A stretch of DNA of 64,000 nucleotides from Lutjanus erythropterus (lineage: Eukaryota; Chordata; Actinopteri; Lutjaniformes; Lutjanidae): NCBI GenBank assembly GCA_020091685.1, contig CM034599.1:7410836-7474835 (forward strand), written 5' to 3'. The notes beneath the pieces are model-generated. The model searched no databases and was not told the origin of the DNA. It worked only from the letters and a program-made list of their open reading frames with translations. Position 1 is the stretch's first letter. Every line of letters starts with the position of its first letter. Shown in pieces: positions 52,101-61,100 of this stretch. A program made the translations under genes and the position numbers.

Positions 52101-55100
52101 TTTGATGAACCTTCAGAAAACTTACTTGTCATCAGCCGCACATGCCTTCGCCCCCTGCCCCAGGGAGCCACCCATAAGTGGAGGCTCTTCAGTGAAAAGT
52201 GGAGACTGAGTCTTAAGTAAGAGGGCAGTCTGGAAAACAGGGAGTGAAAATACATACTTTACTGATGACTGCTTTTAATGTTCAAGGAAAAACTTTTTAT
52301 TTATTGCAAGAGTTGACTTTTGGACTGGCAAGATGACAACCTGGCTGGTGTAGAGGACCAGTTGCACCAACTGAGGCATGAGGGCATCAGCGAGAGTGAG
52401 GGTCTGCAGGTTGGGGTGCATCAAAGTGGTGAGCAACACTGGCAGCAGGTGCCCGAGCATGGTGGCCTTGGTTACCTGCTCCAAGCCTTTCAACCTGAAC
52501 AACCAGAAGAGAGAAAAATAAATGCTGAGGTGATGGATACAAGGAAAAAAAAATACACAATAAGAAATGGGGAAAATTGAAGAGGTAAAACAAAAGCCAG
52601 AGTGATTTTAAGAACCGGCATCCATAAGTGATTTCTCATGCACTCTTTTATTCTTTCTAAAAGGAGGCTGCAGCATTACTCAGGTTTAGCTAAATCTTGT
52701 TTCACGGTGAAATAGTGCATTAGAGCTAAGCAAGAGAACATCTTGTCAGGTTTTATTTTTGTCAGTTATGGTTTTATGGTAATACATATTGACTTCAAAA
52801 GTCTTTGCATGAAATGTAATAAATTAAGTGGCTAGTAGATTTTCAAGGTATCCAGCAGACACTCTGGTTGGCTGAGCAAAGGGTGATTTTCCTGCCTCGA
52901 TGCAGTTAAAAGTTTACCTGGTTTCTCTGTCAGGGATGTCGCTGTTAATGAGAGCCGTGGTCACCTGCTGCAGGGTCTCCAGTACTTCATCACATCCCAC
53001 CAAGATCTTGGTTGCAAGCGACAGGATACTGGTTTGCAGCTCCTGAGGACCACACACAGCATAGGCCCACACTTACGTAACCACTGCTTTCAATGATCAT
53101 ATCTCTTTTATACAATATGGAGTGTACACACTAGGGCTGTACCAAATGTCTGTTTTTGGAGGAGCTTTAAATGTCTGTCGTCATATTTTATGACACCATC
53201 ACCTTAAAAAAATCCTCAAACATAATCCACAATTTGAATAAGTGATTCATCGGATTTAATTAGTTAAGTCTTCTTTATGAGATCAACTTTCTTTAATGAA
53301 TATGTCTCAGTTTCATCAAATAATTGTAATTCATGGGGCTGTCAGACTGCTGCTAGACTGCTGTTAATACAGGAGTGTGCCTCCCTTTGTGTGCAGCCAG
53401 CAGGAGAGCAGAGAACAGTTTTTTCATCACAGTAAAAATGTTGTTTGAGGGGCTAAATGTCAACAGATATGGATTAAAGCAGAATATTTTGTTGGATAAA
53501 AGTATGTTTTGAATTTTAGAAGTGATTAAATCTACCCTTTTTTCAATAAGTTTTGACTTTTGCACATTATAATACTGATAATTTCAGTATAGGCTATTCT
53601 TTCTCTTCAGCTGTGCAAGAACATGTTTAAACTGAATGATTATACGTGCAAAAAAAGAAAAAAAGCTTTGCAGCATTCAACTGTTGACTTAGAATTCAGA
53701 TGTCAATGGAATGAAGCTTCGAACTATTCAGTACAGCCCTAGTACACAAACATTTTCTTTACTTGTATGTCTACAGAAAAAAAATCCATATATTAGCAAA
53801 ATCTGAGCTGTTGGTGTACAGAGGACTCTTGATAGCAACTATGATTACTGATACTTGGAAACAACACATCCTTAGTTAATATTACACTGTTGAGTTATAT
53901 CATGAAACCTGAAATGAGTACAAATCACTAAGAAGTGCCATAAAAAACATCCATTTCCCGTTGCTTCGTTTAGTGGGTTGGTCTCTCATTGACAGACACA
54001 AAAACAGTCTCCATGTGCACAGAGGTAGGGGTATTTAAAGGGGATGTTTACCTGTACCTTCATTGTTTCCCCTTGAAGGGAGCTGTCACTGTCGTCATTA
54101 TCATCTGGACGGATAAGAATGGTGTTACTGAGGAGGTGGTTCTGAACAGCCATGAGGTAGCGCAGACTAGGTGAGACCACCTACAATACAGAGATGGAAA
54201 ATAATTTTAAGTTGGTAAAGGCGCAGCCTCTCAAAACATGTGATCTCAGTCAGCACAGATGGCATTTCATTCTGCTGAACTGGTGTTCGTACTGGCACAG
54301 TGGAGAGCAGCTTCTGGAAATCGTCTCGGGCGACAGTCTGACATTTGGTAATGAGGAGGCAGGATTCCCGGACTACAGTCTTGAGGATGTAGTGCAGCAG
54401 CTCATCACTCAATCTGGAAAAGAGACAGTTAATCTTTGAAAGGGATAGCTTGGATTATTTAAAGTGTGGTTGTATAACGTACTTATCCATAGTCAGTGTA
54501 TTAACTACAGTAGATGATGGTCAGCATGACCCAAGTTTGAGAAAAAGAGAGGAGTACCAGCACGGAAGATAAGCAACATACTGCTGTGGACAGGATCAGC
54601 AGCAAAAGGTATTTTAGCAACCTAAAATAAAATCAATATCAGTCTAAGCATACACTATATTTAGATTATTTTCACTGCATTACTCTGCCATAAGACAGCC
54701 TTTTCTGGGAAACTGGTATCATATAAACCATTGCTCTCTCCAAAGCCACCAGACCCCTTGCACAGAAACTCTAATTTTACCTCAACTCCATTGTGTGAAT
54801 TCTGTGAATCCCAACTAACCCTTTCAAACCCAGAAGTCACACAATAACACAAACAAACAAACCAATTTGAGGCATCTGTAGAAGAGCAACTCCTGTGTTC
54901 TGCAAGGTAAAATTACTGTCTGGTTGCTTTGGAGAGAACAATACTTAACTATAATTATATAACAGTGGTTTCTAGTAAGACAGCAAAGTAAAGCAATTAA
55001 AATATTATAACTATTACTTACACTTAAACTGATATTGATTTTTTGGTGGGCTTAGTTGACGTTTACTTACATCATTACTGACCCTGTCCACAACAGTATG

Positions 55101-58100
55101 TTGTGTAGCTTCCTACACCGTGACTCCTCTCCAAACTGGGGGCATGCAAACCCCCACCGACTGTAGGTAATACACCCACTACGGATAAGTACTTCACACA
55201 CACCTACCATACTTCAAAAAAATCTGAACAATCCTTTTAGCTAAGAAGTGAAATTGTTCTCTACTGGTTATCAAGGGCATTGAGAAATGATGTTGCACCC
55301 TGTAGTTAAAAGTTAGCCACTTACCTGTAGTGGTCATCCTCTTCACTTCCAAATCTGTTCTTCTGTAGTTGGTCTGCCAAGTTTGTAAGTATGACATCAC
55401 GAAGTTGTGACAGGCCACTGTTCCTTTCACCTGAGTGTCATACAAAAATACAGTAGTGTTATGTTCACAACTAAACACTTAAAAGATCAGTGATACTAAA
55501 ATGAGCCTTTTTTGTAGTCACCTTCAGTTAAAACCAGTTTCAGCAGTTTGTTAAGCTCAGCCTCCCCCTGATACAAAGTATTCAGGCCTGAGCTGCAGAG
55601 ACAGAGATGAGGTGCATTTAAATATCATTATGATCACTGACTATACAAAACACCATTTTAACTGTTATTTCCAATTAGATTTTATATAAAACTTACCTGA
55701 TGGCCAGGCACACCTCTCTCTGAATCTCTGATCCTATCTGATCCACCGGAGCCATGAGTAGCTGCCACAGGAGCAGACCTGAACGACGCACACTTTCCCT
55801 GTTCTGCTCCGACTGAGGATTAAAAAACCTAAACACCACCTGGAGAGGGGCATAAAAAAACAAACAAACAATAAACTCAAAAACACAGAAAATGGCTGAG
55901 TCAATTTAGGCTAAAATGTCCCCAGCTGCACCTCAAACTGACCTGGAACACCACCAAGATGCAGCGGATGATGCAGGTGTCTCCATTGACCATGGCCTTC
56001 TCCATAATGTCACAGATGCTGCTGAAGTGACGGGCCTCTATCGGATGTTGTTTACCCAGCAGGGCCCCCAGCGGAAGGCTGTTGCTGCTGGCCGCCAGCA
56101 GGTTGAGCTGGTGGATACACATAGCACCTACATGATGAAGTAGCTGGTTGATCACCTCACCAGTGGCCACAGTTTCCTCTGTGAAAGGAAAAGATTCACA
56201 GATGTTCAAATTACTGACTTGACCTTATACAAAAAGCATCTGGTGGTTTCACTGCATTTTTTTTAATCTACCTTTGGGTTCTTTGATGACATGGCTGACA
56301 CCGAGCCTATGGCACACATGATGAAAGGCTTGGTTCCCAGGATTGCACCATTGATCTATGTAATCACTGGAGCAGGTCCAGATCAAGTTGTTCAGTGCAT
56401 CATAACATGCTCCTGCAAAACCAAAAGTTACAGAAATAAATGTGACTTAAATTGGCAATGTATTCTTTGGCTACCTTCTGTGAGGTCAACATTTAACAGC
56501 AGAATGTGACGAAAGTTGAGCTCACCTAGCCCTGCCACCTGGGCTCCCCTGCCTAGAGAACTGCCAGGAGCATCAATGAGGTCTGCGCGGCTGCTGAACT
56601 GACCATCAGCCAAGTTAAAAACCAGGCTGGAGGCTAAAACTGACAAAAAATGAAAAGTTAAGTTAGTGAATTAACTCATCACAGACAACTTTGTATAGTA
56701 TAGGCCTACAATTAATGATTATTTTCATTGACGATTAATCTGTTAACTATTTTCACAGTTAACTGATTGGTTGTTTGCTCTATAAAATTACAGAAAATGA
56801 TGAAAATTCTTCAAATGTCTTTTTTGCTCCCAACCCAAAGATATTCAGTTTACAGTCATGGAGGAGTAAAACAACAGAAAATATTCTCATTTAAGATGCT
56901 GAATTCAGAGAATTGTGATTTTTGTTTCTACAAAAAATTAACAAAACTGATTAATTAATTATTAAAATAGTTGAAGTAAAATACTTCTCCTTTTCCAAAG
57001 ACTTTGTAATGCATCTTTACATTATAATTTCTATGACAAATTTTTAACTGGTTATTAAAGAGCCTCAATTTGATCCTGATGCCTCCATATGACCTACATA
57101 AGCAAATGAGACCATCAGCGAGATTTGCTATTTCGGTATGGTCATTCTTAATGGCTGCCACCGGGTCAGATTCTCTCAGACAGGATGACAGTGGTTACAC
57201 TACAGCCTTGTAAACAGGGGCCTTCAAAATCAACAAGATATGAAAGTTCCTTGTAGTAGCTTTAAGTTATATTTAACATTACCTCGAACTTTTTAAGAAA
57301 AACAAAATCGCAGAAAATCTATGAGAACTGATGACAAAAAATGCAACAAAATGAGGATTTTAAAGTGTCTGTGTGTGCTCTTACTTTTGAGAGAAGACAG
57401 GCTGCTGGTACCCCCAAACAGGGAGCGTGTAGCAGAGCTCCCAGATACACCAGGAGGTGAAACCAACATCACTAGATAGGTTCCACACACATACATAGGG
57501 GTCTTTCTCAGGGTCTTTAGAGGGAGCCCACAGCTAGTGTTGACAGCTAAAAAGGAGTCACCAGAGAACATTTTTTATAACCATATGAACCACATGAATT
57601 GCACATTAAAGCATATATAATTTTTGAATGACTATAGGTTTTGCTGATTAATTACCAGATTGTTCCTCTTTGACAGTGTTGGTGATTGCAGAGCCCGTTA
57701 GTGCAGCCAATGTGGCAGAATGGGAGGCCCGGAAGCGTGACATTCGACTCAAGAGAAGCTCATTCAAGCACTTTGAAGACTCGCCTTCTTTGCGAGTGAG
57801 AATAACCCTCTCCTGCAAGATGTCTGCAACGCACAACCCTGTCTGTGTCTGCACCAGGGACAGAGGGGGAGGGAAAACATCAAAGATGGAACACAGTCAT
57901 AAACAAACTGAACATAGCTGAAACTTCTGTATATGGCAGGGCGTAGAGTACTCACAGACAGGTGAAAGACATCCATGAAAACAGAATGGCCTTTCTGCGT
58001 CTTCTCATTGAGACTGGCTGGGGACCAGACCCAGTACAGGTAGGTTCCATCTGAGCAGAGGTGCAGCGTGGTCATGCTGCTGCCCACAGGGAAGTGATGG

Positions 58101-61100
58101 GCTGGCATGGGCACAATCTGGCACACCTGAAAATGGCACAGTGGACATTAGCCTTGGCTATACTGTGCTTGTCATTTCAACTTAATTTTTAAGATTTTAT
58201 TAGAGTTTAAAGGCCACAATTAGACTGAAGATGGCTTCTATATAGTCCCTGTCTTTGTGCAAATTCATACATATATTTTATTGCAATCCCCCACCTTGCC
58301 AAAGAGTATAATTGAGACCTGCTCTACTTGAGTTAACTTCTCCTTCTCCTATGATTTGGCACTATATAAATAAAATTTACTTGACTTGACTGCCTCTCCG
58401 TCTTTTGTACTTGCACTATGGCTTTATTGCATCCTGAGTAGAGAGAAATGCTGCCTCACTGTGAGCCTTCATGCTTTGTTTGTATGATCAGATTGTTTTA
58501 TGATTGTATAACTGTGAGAAAATGACAAATAAAAATTTATGCTAAGATTCATGTAGAAAATAAAATGCACCAACACTTACAATGTCAATTTTGCTGAGTG
58601 ATTCAGCATTACATTGCAAATAGTGGACTGAAAGTACACAGTACCTGGAGAGTGAAGGGGTCAATGACCTGGCACAGCTGATGAGGCTTGGCATCAAAAG
58701 AGGAGGGACGGTGGAGGAGTCGACCGCTGCTGAACACCACCCAGCCAGGCTCCAACTCTTCATTTCGACAGTACACAAAACCCCTGCACAAACAAAACAC
58801 AGTGCATCTATTTCTGTGTTCTGCTCTATTTGAATACTTCATTTTTCTGCATGAAGATGAACCTCTTTGTCCAGTGTCCTGCTGGGACACTTGGATCTGA
58901 TGCAAAATGAATTGAGCAGCAACACAGAACCACATCACATGTATGCATTGTCTGAAAATCGATTGTGTTGAAATTCTCTGCAGACACTAAAATTTTCCAA
59001 TGTTTTTGTGTTTGGACAATATTTGAAATTGCCCCAGTACTGATAGAGAGCGCTGCAGCCAGCAAAAAGTGAAACTGAGCTCCAACATAATCTCTCCAGG
59101 CAATTGCACTGTCAAAGTACATCCACTATGAGTGCTCTGCTGACAGGATCAGATTGTTATTCTAAGTGTCTGACCACATCATGAAAAGGACCACTACAGA
59201 GACATACCTTTTTTTAAGAGTAAAATTTTTTGTTTAACCAGAAATAGATGCTATATTGCTCTGTTCAAAGCAAAAACACTTCACTGACAAAAAGAGTAAT
59301 ATTATCTCTCTTGTCCACCACTGTCTTAAATGTTTTTAACCCTTTAAACATCAAAGGCACACAATAACTATCAATCAAGGCAGCAGTAGACCAGAAAGGT
59401 AAAATTACAGTTTTTGTCAATGGAGTCTGGTCACTTTGAACAGAGCAGCTGCTCCTGGTTAAACACAAAGGATATTATTCTTTAAAAAAGGTCCATCTCT
59501 GTAGCGAGTCTCTTGCCAATTGGCCCAGGGTAAGGATTTGAACGGACACTGCACACCAATCAAATTCAAAATTAAATGTTTTGGCAGTTGACATATAGCC
59601 ATTAATAAGCTTGCATGAAATAAAATAAATTTAAAGCATCACTCTAAGGTTTAAACAGCCTTTCATAATATATTGGTGTTCATGTTGCATGTTGCTCCCC
59701 ATCATCGTCATACCAAACAACAGAGGTGTTGCAATTTTCGGCAATTATTTTAATGTCAGGACAGGGTCTGTGCCATCCTAATTTCCTAACATAAGAAATT
59801 CTTCAGTTAGGATGGCTCTGTAATAGCTATCCCAAGATACTATGGGACTTTTTTCTTAAATGCAGTTAGGAAACATGTTTGTAATGCCAAAACTCCTAAA
59901 TGTAGATAGATTTCAGGCTAAGGTATTTTTCAACCTGGGGCCTTATTACAGAAACTTCCTAAGCTTGTTGATCCTATTCAAAACTCATAATGACAATTAA
60001 GGGAATTTGTCTTTCAAGAAAATATCTGGGGTGCTAGTTCAAAGCTGTTATGGGTCTCCAAATCTAGTTGTTTGTATGCCATCACTAAGAGTTCTGCTAA
60101 TTGCTGTCGATCATTGCTGCAGTGCGGTCTCATTCCCAGCTGTTATTTCTCGGATGGAATCGAGAAAACAGACATTTCTAGCATACAATTAGCTAACTCA
60201 TGGGCCCAAATTTGGTACATGTATTTTTTCTGCAAGTGAGAAAAAAATGAACTATTGGCCCTCTGAATTCTAAAAACACATTGTGAAAGGAAGCTGCCCT
60301 CTGCTTGCAAATTGGGTAATTTGCTACCACAGCATGGAATTAAGATGCAGAGCACATGCCTTATTTGTCCCTCAAAAAAAAAAATCAACCAAATCAATCA
60401 CAGACAGGGAGGATGTGACTGTGTACTGCAGATATTGGTTTTAAAATGTCCAGGAAATAAAGCCATTGTTGCATCAGGATGAGTAAGTGATAATGGATAT
60501 TTTTAGTGTTTCCCTTTCTCTTTCTGTCTGTCTTTCTCTCTTGCTATTCTCTGACTGCTATGGATAAAGAAAGGCAGATGGGAAGAAGTGTCACATTACC
60601 TCAGTGTCCCATGTAAACCAGAGCCCAGCTTGCTGAGTCCTCTCCCAGAGGAGTTAGTGGTATACAGATAGAGCCCGTCTGTGGCTAGACAGCGTCCCAG
60701 GTCAGTGTCTGCAAGACAAAGGGTCAAAACAAATTCAGTATAAAAGGTTAATGACAGACAGATGACAGATAATCAGAACGAAAAGTCTGGGGAGGTGTCA
60801 GCACGGGAGTAAATGAAATGGAGAGTGGAGAATTAGGATGCTAAACAAGGGCATCAGTTTGCTTTGCTTAATTTTTCATTGCAAGGATTGTGATGCCTCC
60901 AGAGAGCTGAGACTCTGCACTGGTCAGGTTAGCTTGAAATGTAAATGTGCAGTCCTGTTCTATGGATATATGCCCTGATCAGCTTCCATCACTCTACAAG
61001 GTCAGCTGATGGATTGCTGAAGAACATCCCTTTCCTATCCTCTGTGTTATCCCTGAACCTCTAACAGTCACAGCTCTTCTCTTTAGTTTCAACCCTAATC

